Positions 8,653 to 17,569 of a DNA stretch of 64,000 nt are shown piece after piece. A model generated the notes under the pieces. That model did not search any database, was not told the origin of the DNA, and saw only the letters and a program-made list of their open reading frames with translations. The DNA comes from Fidelibacterota bacterium (GTDB lineage: Bacteria > Pseudomonadota > Alphaproteobacteria > Rhodospirillales > Rhodospirillaceae), in the NCBI GenBank assembly GCA_947476275.1, contig CANJPQ010000008.1, forward strand, positions 62,001-126,000, written 5' to 3'. Numbering within the stretch: the first letter of the stretch is position 1; each line of letters opens with the position of its first letter. The position numbers and the translations under genes are program-made.

Positions 8653-9429
8653 ATGCGCAGCGCAGCCGAGAGCAAATCCCCCGTGATCTCGACGACCGAA
8701 TGGCGCGTCCGCCTGGAGTTGGCCGCGGCGCACCGCATTGCCAACATGCATGGCTACAACGAGGGCATCTTCAACCATTTCACGGTGAACGTGCCGGGCA
8801 AGCCGGGGCGCTTCTATGTGATCCCGTTCGGCATCCATTGGTCCGAAGCCAAAGCCAGTGCGATCCTCGAAGTCGACTTCGATGGCAACGTTGTCGCGGG
8901 TGAGGGCGAGTGCGAACGCTCGGCATTTTGCATCCACGCCCCGATCCACCGTCTCAATCCGGATGCGACCTGTGTGTTTCATACGCACATGCCCTTCGCG
9001 AGCGCCTTCACGCGCATCGAGAACGGCCGGCTTGAGCCGACGGGGCAGACCGAAGCGGGCATCGCCAGCATGTCGGCCTATGACGATACCTATACGGGTC
9101 TCGCCTTCGATCCCGCCGAAGGCGAGCGCCTCGCCGGCGCTTTGGGAGACAAGAAGATTCTGTTCATGGCGAACCACGGCGTTCTGGTGGTCGGCAAGTC
9201 CGTCGCGGAGACCTATGACCGCCTGTATTACCTTGAGCGCGCCTGCCAAGTGCAGATGTACGCCATGTGGACGGGGCGGCCGTTGAAGAAGATTCCGCAG
9301 GCCGTCGTCGAGCATACGCGCGATCAGTTCCGTGCCGCGCCAACGTACGGTTCGCGCCCGGCCTATGAGCATCATTTCGACGCGCTGATGCGCGTGATCG
9401 ACAAGACCGGAACGGACTACAAGACCTAG
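8653..9429 (+). CDS. Class II aldolase/adducin family protein
   Basis: The 258-residue protein has the family pattern: AAAHRIANMHGYNEGIFNHFTVNV, then FHTHMPFASAF with two metal-binding His residues, and FMANHGVLVVG with a third. Relatives are aldolases, epimerases and decarboxylases acting on small hydroxy or sugar-phosphate substrates; many are uncharacterised. The annotated ATG lies two bases after a terminator T-run and lacks a ribosome site. A GTG at 8683 (30 bases in, before ISTTEW) is a possible alternative start and would put a promoter near the terminator. The stop codon overlaps the convergent gene's stop in the shared CTAG at 9426-9429. Confidence 0.85.
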   Translation: MRSAAESKSPVISTTEWRVRLELAAAHRIANMHGYNEGIFNHFTVNVPGKPGRFYVIPFGIHWSEAKASAILEVDFDGNVVAGEGECERSAFCIHAPIHRLNPDATCVFHTHMPFASAFTRIENGRLEPTGQTEAGIASMSAYDDTYTGLAFDPAEGERLAGALGDKKILFMANHGVLVVGKSVAETYDRLYYLERACQVQMYAMWTGRPLKKIPQAVVEHTRDQFRAAPTYGSRPAYEHHFDALMRVIDKTGTDYKT

Positions 9430-10913
9430 GGCGCGACCGTCAGTATCGGGTAGGAGATGTTGCCGAAGGTCTGCGTGTAGTTCTTGACCTTTGGGCTGAG
9501 GCCGTCGAGGCCGACCGGCTCGAACAGCGGCACCACGGCGGCTTGCTCTTGGGTGCGCCGAAGCACCTTGTGAATCAGTTCCAAACGCCGCTTGGGATCG
9601 AATGTGGTGCGCGCCTCCGCGATCACCGGCGTGAGCGTTTCGTCGCAGTACCAGGGCGCTTGCCAGACGCAGGCATGCAGGCGGAACGGCCAAAGCGTAT
9701 CGCCGGCCGGCAGGTCCTCGAATTCCAATCCGAACGCATGTGCGGTCCAACCGCCGTAGCGTACGTGTTGGACGATCTGCGGCCACGGCGCCGGGCGGAT
9801 CTCCATTTTGATTCCGACCTGCCCAAGCGAATGTGCGATCTGTTCCATGATCGCCGACATGTCTGCGCCGCCGGCATTGTTCATTTCATAGACGAAGGAG
9901 AATCCATCCGGATAACCGGCCTCCTTCAGCAGCGCCTTTGCCTTCGCCGGGTCGTACGGATAAGGCGCAATGCTGGGGTCGTATTCCGGGTTGATGCGTG
10001 CGGTCACCTGGCTCGCCGGCGGCACCAGACCGTTCAGGATTTGCTTGGCGATGGTGTCCCGGTCGATAGCGTAATTGAGCGCCTGACGGACACGCACGTC
10101 CTTGAACGGGGAGTTCGGCAGCAGCGCATTGAGCGTCATGACATCGACGGAAGACACCGGACGTTGAGCGGCGACGAAGCCGGCGGATTTGATCGTGTCG
10201 ATATTCTCCGGGCCGAGGTCGGCGGCGATATCGATGCGGCCCGACAGCAGCGCTTGCACGCGGGTGGTGGCAATCGGGAGATTGAGGATTTCCAGCCTGT
10301 CCGCCACCGGCGCCCGCCAGGATTTCTTGAAGGCGGTGAGGGTGATCCGCGCGGTGTCCCATTTCTCCACGGCGAAGGAGCCGGTGCCGATGGGGGCGAG
10401 GGTGTAGCCGTCTAGGCCGACTTTCTTCCAATGGGCGGGCGCGACGATGGGGATGATCGCGATGCGGCGCGCGAAGCCCGGGTCCGGCAGCTTGGTCTTG
10501 AACTCCACCGTCAGCGGATCGATGGCGCGAACACTGACAATGGTCTGCACCTCCGCCACCATGATCTGGCGGAACGCCTCGGGCGTCTTGAGGATGTTGT
10601 AGGAGAAGACGACCGCGTCGGCGTTCATCGGTTCGCCATTGGAGAACGTCACATTGGGCCGCAAGGTCACGACCCAGGTAAACTGGTCCGTGTTGCGCCA
10701 ACTGGTCGCCAAGGCAGGTTCTGGACGCATGCTATCGCCGAGTTGCGTGAGCGCGTCGAAGATCGCCCGCATGCTCAGCAGGCCGGCGCGCGATGTGGCA
10801 TCGAAAGGGGCGGCGTTGCTGGGGGGGAAGGACGGCAGGCCGATGCGGACGGTCGCGGCAGCGCAGGTCCCGCTCGCCAAGATCATCGCCGCCGTGGCTA
10901 ACGCCCGCAACAT
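9426..10913 (-). CDS. ABC-type peptide/nickel-family substrate-binding protein
   Basis: The 495-residue protein has a signal peptide (ALATAAMILASGTCAAA). It follows the SBP_bac_5 plan: a PEPALATSW entry motif, WVVTLRPNVTFSNGEPMNADAVVFSYN, then PIGTGSF, and VRQALNYAIDRDTIAKQILNG in the C-terminal lobe. It should deliver an oligopeptide or other small solute to an inner-membrane permease, but no permease or ATPase gene lies nearby, so it is an orphan here. Downstream of the FAD hydroxylase on the same strand, with 14 bases between them, it is probably cotranscribed; the ligand may then be an aromatic compound. Confidence 0.87.
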   Translation of the reverse strand: MLRALATAAMILASGTCAAATVRIGLPSFPPSNAAPFDATSRAGLLSMRAIFDALTQLGDSMRPEPALATSWRNTDQFTWVVTLRPNVTFSNGEPMNADAVVFSYNILKTPEAFRQIMVAEVQTIVSVRAIDPLTVEFKTKLPDPGFARRIAIIPIVAPAHWKKVGLDGYTLAPIGTGSFAVEKWDTARITLTAFKKSWRAPVADRLEILNLPIATTRVQALLSGRIDIAADLGPENIDTIKSAGFVAAQRPVSSVDVMTLNALLPNSPFKDVRVRQALNYAIDRDTIAKQILNGLVPPASQVTARINPEYDPSIAPYPYDPAKAKALLKEAGYPDGFSFVYEMNNAGGADMSAIMEQIAHSLGQVGIKMEIRPAPWPQIVQHVRYGGWTAHAFGLEFEDLPAGDTLWPFRLHACVWQAPWYCDETLTPVIAEARTTFDPKRRLELIHKVLRRTQEQAAVVPLFEPVGLDGLSPKVKNYTQTFGNISYPILTVAP

Positions 10914-10927
10914 GCCATGCCTTCTGG

Positions 10928-12139
10928 TCAGGTGATCGCCGCCGAGCGGCGCACGCCCTCGAACATCGACGACTTCATGAGATGGGCCTTCATGCGCGCC
11001 CGGTCCGCGGTGATCGCTTTCATCTCGTCCATGATCTCGCGCCGGCGCTTCGGATCCTTCTCGTTCATCCGCGCTCGGGTCTTGTCGGACTGCAGCAGGA
11101 TTTCGTCATAGGCGATCGGCCGCCGCTTGCGGTCATAGAGATCAAGCTGCGCATCCGAGGCGCCTTGTTTGAGCATCGCGATCAGGCAATCGGCGAGACA
11201 GAAGGCGTCGTGCACGCCGCCATTCAGTCCCATGCCGCCGGACGGGCTGTTGATGTGGGCCGCGTCGCCGGCTACGACCATCCGGCTGTTGCGATAGGTG
11301 GGCACGATGCGCATGTGCACGGTGTAGGCGCGTTTCTCACGCACCTCGTACGGCTCGGGCTTGGCGACGATCTCCTGCAGCTTTTCTTCGATGGACGCCG
11401 GCGTGAGCTGATCCTCCAGCGGCATGTCGTCGCGCGGGAATATCCCGGTGCGCCACTGGCTCGGCACCCGCAGCAGCGAGAAATGCCCGCCGTTCTCGTG
11501 CCAGCAGTACGACACCACCGAGATTTCTTCCAAGTGTTCGTGGAACGGGAAGGGTGTTGTGGCGATGATGGTCGTGCCGGGATAGGTCTTGCCGGTGAGA
11601 CTGAGCCCCGCGGCCTTGCGCACCACGCTGCGCACGCCGTCGCAGCCGACAACATACTTCGCGCGGAACTGTTCGACGTTGCCGTTGTGCTCCGCGTCCA
11701 CGCTCACGCCGTTATCGGACTGCGTGACGCCGGCCACGCGATAGTCGAACTTGATCTGCACGTTTCGGCGCGTATGCGCTTGGGCCAACAGCAGCTTGGA
11801 AAGTTTCCACTGTTCGCACTGTAGCCGAAAAGGATAGCGGGTTTCGTCCGCTAGCACGGACATATCGAACACGGCGCGCTCGCCGCTCGGGTGCCAGCGC
11901 AGTTGCCATGTTGGGCAGACCATGCCCTGGTCGATAAGACTTTGGGTGAGGCCGAGACGCTCCAGCATTTCCAGCGTCGGCGGGTGAAACGTCGAGGCGC
12001 GCAGGTCCGTCGCCTGATCGGTTTCGGCTTCGAGCACGAGTGTGTCGATACCCGCTTCCCCCAGCAGGTTCGCGAGCGTCAACCCGACGGGCCCGGCGCC
12101 GACAATGATCACTTCGGCGGAATTGGGTAAAAGCGGCAT
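10928..12139 (-). CDS. FAD-dependent aromatic hydroxylase (class A)
   Basis: The 403-residue protein has the FAD Rossmann motif VGAGPVGLTLANLLGEAG near the start, an E-x-R-like segment (DLRASTFHPPT), a DG motif (GCDGVRSVVR) near residue 165, and the second FAD motif GDAAHINSPSGGMGLNGGVHDA near residue 290. These are hallmarks of class A flavoprotein monooxygenases (PheA/TfdB/MhpA type), which hydroxylate phenolic rings using NAD(P)H. It is a paralog of the protein at 16345-17550: both share LRASTFHPP and RLQCEQW. It lacks the C-terminal thioredoxin-like domain of phenol hydroxylases. The binding-protein gene follows after 14 bases. Confidence 0.88.
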   Translation of the reverse strand: MPLLPNSAEVIIVGAGPVGLTLANLLGEAGIDTLVLEAETDQATDLRASTFHPPTLEMLERLGLTQSLIDQGMVCPTWQLRWHPSGERAVFDMSVLADETRYPFRLQCEQWKLSKLLLAQAHTRRNVQIKFDYRVAGVTQSDNGVSVDAEHNGNVEQFRAKYVVGCDGVRSVVRKAAGLSLTGKTYPGTTIIATTPFPFHEHLEEISVVSYCWHENGGHFSLLRVPSQWRTGIFPRDDMPLEDQLTPASIEEKLQEIVAKPEPYEVREKRAYTVHMRIVPTYRNSRMVVAGDAAHINSPSGGMGLNGGVHDAFCLADCLIAMLKQGASDAQLDLYDRKRRPIAYDEILLQSDKTRARMNEKDPKRRREIMDEMKAITADRARMKAHLMKSSMFEGVRRSAAIT

Positions 12140-12240
12140 CGAAACCTACCTGCGGTGAAACGGCAGTCTGGCGCATCGCCGCCGCGGCGTGCAGCGCGAA
12201 AAGAAAGCCATTCCATGCTCTGAGACGAAAAATGCATTTG

Positions 12241-12286
12241 AAAAAGTTACCCCGGGCCCAGCCTTTCTGGCCAGAGACCCGGGGGT
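12241..12286 (-). terminator. Terminator-like hairpin on minus strand
   Basis: ACCCCGGG at 12249-12256 pairs with CCCGGGGGT at 12278-12286, with an inner TCTGGCCAGA palindrome. Read on the minus strand the arm is followed by AACTTTTT. It lies about 80 bases beyond the stop of the gene at 12368, so it probably ends that transcript. Confidence 0.5.
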
Positions 12287-12367
12287 GTGGTCACCTCGTT
12301 GAACCCATTTTCGCGGAAGAGACGGGGCGGAGGTGGCCCCGGCCTGACGGGCGTTCTTCCTTTAGGG

Positions 12368-12790
12368 CTATTCCTTCGTCACGCCGCGCACTTCGACCAG
12401 CTGCGAGGCGATGGCTTCGTTGACTTCGTTGTAGGCCGCTTCCAGTTCTTGGATCTTCAGGCGCAGGCCACGCATCTGCTCGAGTTCCGCATCGGTGATC
12501 GGCGTGCGGTTCGAAGCGACGGTCAAGGTGAGGCCGATGTACTTGGCCTTCAGATCGGCGAGCATCTTTGCGAGATCGATCATCTCGCGCGGATCGATCA
12601 CATCCACATGCTTCTTCAAGGAACGCTTCATCTCGTCCTCAACGATATGGCTGATGTGGCGCGTAAACTGGCTCGCAGTCAGGGGAGGCTGCGAAAGTGC
12701 CCGCGCCTTAGCGCCGCCCATAGCGGGGACGGCTTCCGAAACTGACTCGCTATTGCGATGGCGAGCCGCGATGAAATCGATAACGGACAT
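12368..12790 (-). CDS. Conserved-looking hypothetical protein, possible CtrA-regulated gene
   Basis: The 140-residue product is read from the ATG at 12790, where AAGAGA sits eight bases upstream; an in-frame ATG at 12808 would add six residues. It has no signal peptide or membrane span. The C-terminal two thirds is charged and helical (KRSLKKHVDVIDPREMIDLAK, ELEQMRGLRLKIQELEAAYNEV), suggesting a coiled coil. I do not recognise the family. A perfect TTAA-N7-TTAA site 114 bases upstream suggests cell-cycle control by CtrA, which in this class governs motility, division and envelope genes. Confidence 0.68.
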   Translation of the reverse strand: MSVIDFIAARHRNSESVSEAVPAMGGAKARALSQPPLTASQFTRHISHIVEDEMKRSLKKHVDVIDPREMIDLAKMLADLKAKYIGLTLTVASNRTPITDAELEQMRGLRLKIQELEAAYNEVNEAIASQLVEVRGVTKE

Positions 12791-13104
12791 TTCCAAATCT
12801 CTTCTCATTCATGGCCAGGGCCGCTTGGAGGCGGCTCGTGCCTGATGAAGAGCAACATCCGTGCCAATTCAAAAATGCCAAAAAATTACGCGATTTCAGA
12901 TGGTTAATGAGGTCTTAAGAGTACCGAAGCAGCGCTTACTGCCGGGCGCGTCGCACAGCTAGGCAAGCTCTGCCGAGTGTGGGGCGCGTGATGGCGACGC
13001 CGCTCGCACGCCGGCGCGCTTTAGCCTTGCCGATCCTCAGACGCGACCGCATCCTGCCGCGCAGGGACGCACACCGTGCGGCATTCGCGTGAGGGGAACG
13101 TTTG
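12791..13104. other. Divergent intergenic region with AT-rich segment
   Basis: About 310 bases separate the divergent hypothetical gene and the APC permease. The part at 12865-12920 is AT-rich and contains the CtrA-type site. The permease ribosome site (GAGGGGAA) is at 13091-13098. Nothing else is visible. Confidence 0.6.
12904..12918. promoter_or_regulatory. CtrA-type binding site TTAA-N7-TTAA
   Basis: TTAA at 12904-12907 and TTAA at 12915-12918 are separated by exactly seven bases. This is the full consensus for the alphaproteobacterial cell-cycle regulator CtrA. In DNA of this base composition it should rarely occur by chance (eight fixed A/T positions). It lies 114 bases upstream of the minus-strand hypothetical gene and 187 bases upstream of the permease. 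Confidence 0.6.
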
Positions 13105-14667
13105 ATGGCTGAGTCACTTGGTGGGCGACTGTTGCGCAAGAAGTCCGTCGCGCAAACGCAACGGGAGGCGACCTCCCACAGCCTCAAGCGGACCCTCGGT
13201 CCGGTCAATCTCGTCATGCTCGGTGTCGGCTGCATCATTGGCGCCGGCATCTATGTCATGACCGGCCAGGCGGCTGCGACCTTCGCCGGCCCGGCCGTGC
13301 TGCTGTCATTCGTGATCGCCGGGATCGCCTGCGGGTTCGCAGGCCTGTGCTACGCCGAACTCGCCTCGACCATGCCCGTCGCCGGCTCAGCCTATACCTA
13401 TTCCTACACGAGCATGGGCGAGGTGTTCGCCTGGATCATGGGATGGCTCCTGGTGCTCGAATACGGCGTGGCTGCGGCAACGGTTGCTGCCGGCTGGTCG
13501 GGCTACGTCGCCAGCTTTTTGAACGACTTCGGCATCACGCTCTCATCCGCGGTATCCACATCCTTTGTGCAATCCAGCGCCGATGCGGCGGGCCACCTGA
13601 CATTTTCGACCACCGGCAACATCAACTTCGTCGCCGCCGGTGGAATCCTCATGGTGACGGCGTTGCTGGTCATCGGGATTTCGGAATCCGCCGCGGTCAA
13701 CAACGTGATCGTGTTCATCAAGGTCGGCGTGTTGCTGGCGTTCATCCTGATGGGCGTTGGCTTCGTCAATCCGGCGAACTGGACGCCGTTCATTCCGCCC
13801 AATCAAGGCGGGTTTACCTACGGCGTTCCGGGCGTCTTCCGCGCCGCGTCGGTGATCTTCTTCGCTTATGTCGGGTTCGAGGCCGTATCCACCGCCGCAG
13901 GTGAATCGCGGAACCCCAACAAGGATATGCCGATCGGGATCCTCGGCTCGCTGGCGCTCTGCACCGTCATCTATATGGCGGTTGCCGCGGTCCTGACGGG
14001 CATCGTGCCATATGCCCAACTCGGCGTGCGCGAACCGATTGCCCTGGCCGTCGACCGCATGGGCATGCCGTGGTTCTCGTTCCTGATCAAGGTCGGCGCC
14101 ATTGCCGGCTTGTCGTCCGTGATGTTGATCCTCACCTATGGCCAGTCGCGCGTGTTCTACGCGATGGCGCGGGACGGACTGCTGCCGCGGGCTTTCGCCA
14201 CCATCCACGCGAAGTTCCGTACGCCATGGATCGGCACGATCCTGCTCGGCTCCCTGATCGCGCTTGCATCATCGCTCCTGCCGATCACCATCCTGGGCGA
14301 TCTCGTCAGTCTCGGGACCGCGTTCGCGTTTGCCATGGTGTGCGTCAGCGTTATTTGGCTGCGCAAGGCGCGTCCGGATCTTAAGCGTCCGTTCACGGCG
14401 CCCTGGGGGATGTGGACACCGGTGTTGGGGATCGTGTTTGCCGCGATCATGGCCGCACCGTTGATCATCGACATCATCGCCAAGGCGATGAACGACGATC
14501 CGATCCCGGCCTACATTCTGGGCAGCTATCTGCTGCTGGGCACGGCGATCTATGTCTTCTACGGGTATTCGAATTCCCGCCTCGGCAAAGGCCTTGATGT
14601 GTTGGACGACACGGCCCTGCAGGGACCGTTGGAAGCGATCGCCCACGGCGTGGACGATCGCCGCTAG
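13105..14667 (+). CDS. APC superfamily amino acid permease
   Basis: The 520-residue integral membrane protein starts at the ATG seven bases after GAGGGGAA, not the adjacent TTG. SLKRTLGPVNLVMLGVG leads into TM1 with the APC substrate motif GCIIGAGIYVMTG. About twelve to thirteen hydrophobic spans follow, with the conserved FFAYVGFEAVSTAAGESRNP segment of TM6. This most resembles the cationic amino acid transporter-like branch (CAT/YfnA), which imports amino acids by proton symport. It stands alone, convergent with the IclR gene two bases away. Confidence 0.88.
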   Translation: MAESLGGRLLRKKSVAQTQREATSHSLKRTLGPVNLVMLGVGCIIGAGIYVMTGQAAATFAGPAVLLSFVIAGIACGFAGLCYAELASTMPVAGSAYTYSYTSMGEVFAWIMGWLLVLEYGVAAATVAAGWSGYVASFLNDFGITLSSAVSTSFVQSSADAAGHLTFSTTGNINFVAAGGILMVTALLVIGISESAAVNNVIVFIKVGVLLAFILMGVGFVNPANWTPFIPPNQGGFTYGVPGVFRAASVIFFAYVGFEAVSTAAGESRNPNKDMPIGILGSLALCTVIYMAVAAVLTGIVPYAQLGVREPIALAVDRMGMPWFSFLIKVGAIAGLSSVMLILTYGQSRVFYAMARDGLLPRAFATIHAKFRTPWIGTILLGSLIALASSLLPITILGDLVSLGTAFAFAMVCVSVIWLRKARPDLKRPFTAPWGMWTPVLGIVFAAIMAAPLIIDIIAKAMNDDPIPAYILGSYLLLGTAIYVFYGYSNSRLGKGLDVLDDTALQGPLEAIAHGVDDRR

Positions 14668-14669
14668 GA

Positions 14670-15488
14670 CTAAGGCGTGCTCTCGAAGGCCTTGCCGATT
14701 TCGTCGGCGGTGCGCTTCATGAACGGCACGTATTTCTCCACCGCCTGATCAGGCGTCATGGCGGAGCGGATGAACCGCATCACCAGGCCGGCCAGCACGC
14801 GGCCTTTGGCGAACACCGGCACGGCGAGGTTGAGTTCAGCCAAAGCGGGATTGTCGTACAGCGCCCAGCCGTTTTTGCGTACCTCGGCGAGGATCCGGCT
14901 CACAAGCGCCTTGTCGCGGGCAAGTTTGTCCTCAGGGCGCTCGGATCGCGCCAGCACCTCGAGCATCGTGGCGCGTTGCTCGTCGCTGCACATGGCGAGG
15001 TGCACGCGTCCCGATGAGCTTCCCAGCACCGGCACGCGCACGCCGGCGGAGTAGCGTTCCAGGGCCAGGGGGCTATCCTTGTCCGTGGTCTCCCGTACCA
15101 GCATGGAGGTGCCGTGGAGCGTGGAGATGGCCAACGGCCACACGACCTCCTTGCCTAGTTTGGTGATCAGGGGCTTTGCGATGTCATGCACCCAGGCTTC
15201 GTCGTCGAAGCCGTCCGACAGGGAGCGGACCTTTAGGGTCAGGCGGTAGCGGTCGTCGCTGGGGTCGCGCAGGGCGAAGCCGGACACACACAGGGTCTCC
15301 AGCACCCGATAGGCGGTTGTGCGCGGCAGTTTCACGGCCTTGGCGATATCCGTAACGGTTGCACCGTTATGGCGATTAAGTTCCTGGAGGGTCTCCAGAC
15401 CTCGCATGAGGGCCCGTATCGGGCGTACGGAATCCGTCCCACCGCCGTCATCGGCGAGGTCGTCGTCTTGGTCCTGAACGTCAGACAT
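14670..15488 (-). CDS. IclR-family transcriptional regulator
   Basis: The 272-residue protein is read from the ATG at 15488; a TTG at 15512 is a less likely start. After an acidic tail, an N-terminal winged helix-turn-helix (RGLETLQELNRHNGATVTDIAKAVKLPRT...) occupies about residues 25-85. An IclR effector domain follows (VPVLGSSSGRVHLA, NPALAELNLAVPVFAKGRVLAGLVM). It resembles MhpR-like regulators of phenylpropanoid and hydroxyaromatic catabolism. It is divergent from the flavin reductase at 15681, so it probably controls the reductase-hydroxylase-deacetylase unit. Confidence 0.87.
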   Translation of the reverse strand: MSDVQDQDDDLADDGGGTDSVRPIRALMRGLETLQELNRHNGATVTDIAKAVKLPRTTAYRVLETLCVSGFALRDPSDDRYRLTLKVRSLSDGFDDEAWVHDIAKPLITKLGKEVVWPLAISTLHGTSMLVRETTDKDSPLALERYSAGVRVPVLGSSSGRVHLAMCSDEQRATMLEVLARSERPEDKLARDKALVSRILAEVRKNGWALYDNPALAELNLAVPVFAKGRVLAGLVMRFIRSAMTPDQAVEKYVPFMKRTADEIGKAFESTP

Positions 15489-15680
15489 TGAGCTGAAAGT
15501 CCCCCCTGGCAAAGTCGACCGCAGTATGGCCGTAAGTCAGGCGCTTCAAACCGTTCGTGATCGCCACTGTAGCCGAGCGTCCGTCAGGTGGACATTCCTT
15601 TCTGTTCGGAAGCCGGGCCGGAAGTATGTAAGCCTAGCCTAGGGATAGCGGTCCCTGTATGCCGGTCTAGGCGAGGCCGT

Positions 15681-16241
15681 ATGACCGAGACCTTTGAAAA
15701 AGACGTGACTGGAAGCATTCTCAGTATCGCGGGACAGCTAGGGATCGACCCAGCCGCCGGCCCGGACGCACGGCGTATGTTCCGGGATGCTCTGGGTCAG
15801 TTTGCGACCGGCGTCACGATCATGACCTGCTGCCGCCCGAATGGCGCCACGGCCGGGGTGACGGTCAACTCGTTCAATTCGCTGTCCTTAGACCCGCCTC
15901 TGATCCTTTGGAGCATCGCGAGCACTTCGACCTATTTCGGATGCTTCCAGCCGGGCGACCCGTTTGCGGTCAATGTTCTGTCGGGCGACCAGCAGGCGCT
16001 TGCGCTGCATTTCGCCAAGTCTGCCCCGGACAAGTTTCAAGGGATCGCCACCCACCCTGGGCTCGATGGCGTACCGCTGCTCGACGGGTGCGTCGCCTAC
16101 CTCGAATGTGCCACGGAAGCGCGCTATCCGGGTGGCGACCATGAAATCATCGTGGGCCGTGTGCGGCGCATCTTCAACGTCGGCCGGCGGCCTTTGCTGT
16201 TCCACGGCGGCAACTTCCATGGCCTTGCCAATACAGCGTGA
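15681..16241 (+). CDS. Flavin reductase-domain protein (HpaC type)
   Basis: The 186-residue protein is read from the ATG at 15681; a GTG 93 bases upstream is in frame but poorly supported. The core has the flavin reductase pattern: RDALGQFATGVTIMTCC, GVTVNSFNSLSLDPPLILWSIA, FAVNVLSGDQQALA, and a C-terminal HGGNFHGL. The family supplies reduced FMN or FAD to two-component monooxygenases, or acts as a flavin-binding oxidoreductase. Here it precedes a class A FAD hydroxylase by 103 bases; that class normally reduces its own flavin, so the partner is unclear. IclR lies divergent. Confidence 0.85.
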   Translation: MTETFEKDVTGSILSIAGQLGIDPAAGPDARRMFRDALGQFATGVTIMTCCRPNGATAGVTVNSFNSLSLDPPLILWSIASTSTYFGCFQPGDPFAVNVLSGDQQALALHFAKSAPDKFQGIATHPGLDGVPLLDGCVAYLECATEARYPGGDHEIIVGRVRRIFNVGRRPLLFHGGNFHGLANTA

Positions 16242-16344
16242 ATGATCGCTGGTCGAACACTTGGGGTGGGGGTCTTGCCACTCCCCCGACCGTCTGGCAC
16301 ACCCCGCACATCAACGAAAATTCAGCGCGCGACAGGAGAGTATC

Positions 16345-17550
16345 ATGGCGTTTCCCGGCAAAGATCCGGTGATCGTCGCGGGGGCCGGTCCGGTTGGCGG
16401 CACCTTCGCGCTGTATCTCGCCCAAGAAGGCTTCAACGTCGTCCTTATCGAAAAGTGCGCCGTCCTGCCGGAGGACCTGCGCGCGAGCACCTTTCATCCG
16501 CCCAGTCTCGATATGCTCGATCGGCTGAACTTGACCACCCGACTGATCAACATGGGTCTAGTCGTGCCCAAGTACCAGTTTCGGGAACGCAGTTCGGGCG
16601 ATTACGCCGAATTCGACCTCGCGGTGCTGAAGAACGACACGAAACATCCATATCGCCTGCAATGCGAGCAATGGCGTCTCAACCAGTTGTGCGTCGAGGA
16701 ACTGCAGAAAATTCCTAACGCGCAGGTATTGTTCTCCCACGAAGTCGAAGACGTCTCTCAGGATGCCGATGGCGTCAACGTCGTGGTGAAGTCGCCCGAA
16801 GGTCGCAAGACGATCCGCGGGTCGTATGTGATCGGTGCGGAAGGCGCCAACAGTTACGTCCGCCAGAAATCCGGGCTTGAGTACGAAGGCTTCACCTATC
16901 CGGAGAAGTTCCTCGTCGCGTCGACCTCATTCCCGCTTGAGATCTATCTCAAGAACATCGCTGGCGTGAACTACATCGCCGATCCCGCGGAATGGTGCAT
17001 CGTTCTGAGATGTGCCGATCTGTGGCGCGTGCTGTTTCCGACCAAGCCGGGAACAGACGAAAAAGTTCTGCTTTCCGACGAGTACATTCAAAGCGAAATG
17101 CACAAGGTCGCGCCGAAGAAGGGCGACTTTCACATCGGTCACCGGACGCTTTACAACGTGCATCAGCGCGTCGCATCCACGTACCGCAAAGGGCGCGTTC
17201 TGCTCGCCGGTGATGCGGCGCACATCAACAATCCGATCGGCGGAATGGGCATGAACGGCGGTCTGCATGACGCGTTCAATCTCGCGGAGAAGTTCCTCGA
17301 CATGCGCGCGGGCAAGGCGGACGAAAGCGTGCTTGACGTTTACGACCGTCAACGCCGCCTGACCGCGACCAAATTCGTGCAGGAACACACGATCGCCAAC
17401 AAGAAGATGCTTGAGGATACGGATCCGAATTCGTCGAAGAAGCGCCTCGCCGAGATGAAGAAGATGGCCGACGACCCGAAGTTGCTGCACGACTTCTTGA
17501 TCCGCACGTCGATGATCAGCGTTGTGCGCGAGTCCTACCAAATTACCTGA
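16345..17550 (+). CDS. FAD-dependent aromatic hydroxylase (class A), second copy
   Basis: The 401-residue protein has AGGAGAG upstream of its ATG. It has FAD motif AGAGPVGGTFALYLAQEG, a modified DG-region (GAEGANSYVR, with Glu-Gly in place of Asp-Gly near residue 160), and GDAAHINNPIGGMGMNGGLHDAFN near residue 290. It is a paralog of the 10928-12139 gene, sharing LRASTFHPP, RLQCEQW and the whole C-terminal helix. A ring hydroxylase role is likely. It overlaps no neighbour, and the deacetylase-like gene follows after 19 bases, so they are probably cotranscribed. Confidence 0.88.
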   Translation: MAFPGKDPVIVAGAGPVGGTFALYLAQEGFNVVLIEKCAVLPEDLRASTFHPPSLDMLDRLNLTTRLINMGLVVPKYQFRERSSGDYAEFDLAVLKNDTKHPYRLQCEQWRLNQLCVEELQKIPNAQVLFSHEVEDVSQDADGVNVVVKSPEGRKTIRGSYVIGAEGANSYVRQKSGLEYEGFTYPEKFLVASTSFPLEIYLKNIAGVNYIADPAEWCIVLRCADLWRVLFPTKPGTDEKVLLSDEYIQSEMHKVAPKKGDFHIGHRTLYNVHQRVASTYRKGRVLLAGDAAHINNPIGGMGMNGGLHDAFNLAEKFLDMRAGKADESVLDVYDRQRRLTATKFVQEHTIANKKMLEDTDPNSSKKRLAEMKKMADDPKLLHDFLIRTSMISVVRESYQIT

Positions 17551-17569
17551 GACGCAGGAGCGTTCCCCC

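Noticed and set aside
9426-9429. Shared CTAG stop codons of the convergent aldolase and binding-protein genes
   Set aside because: Real but a simple consequence of compact convergent packing; not evidence of regulation.
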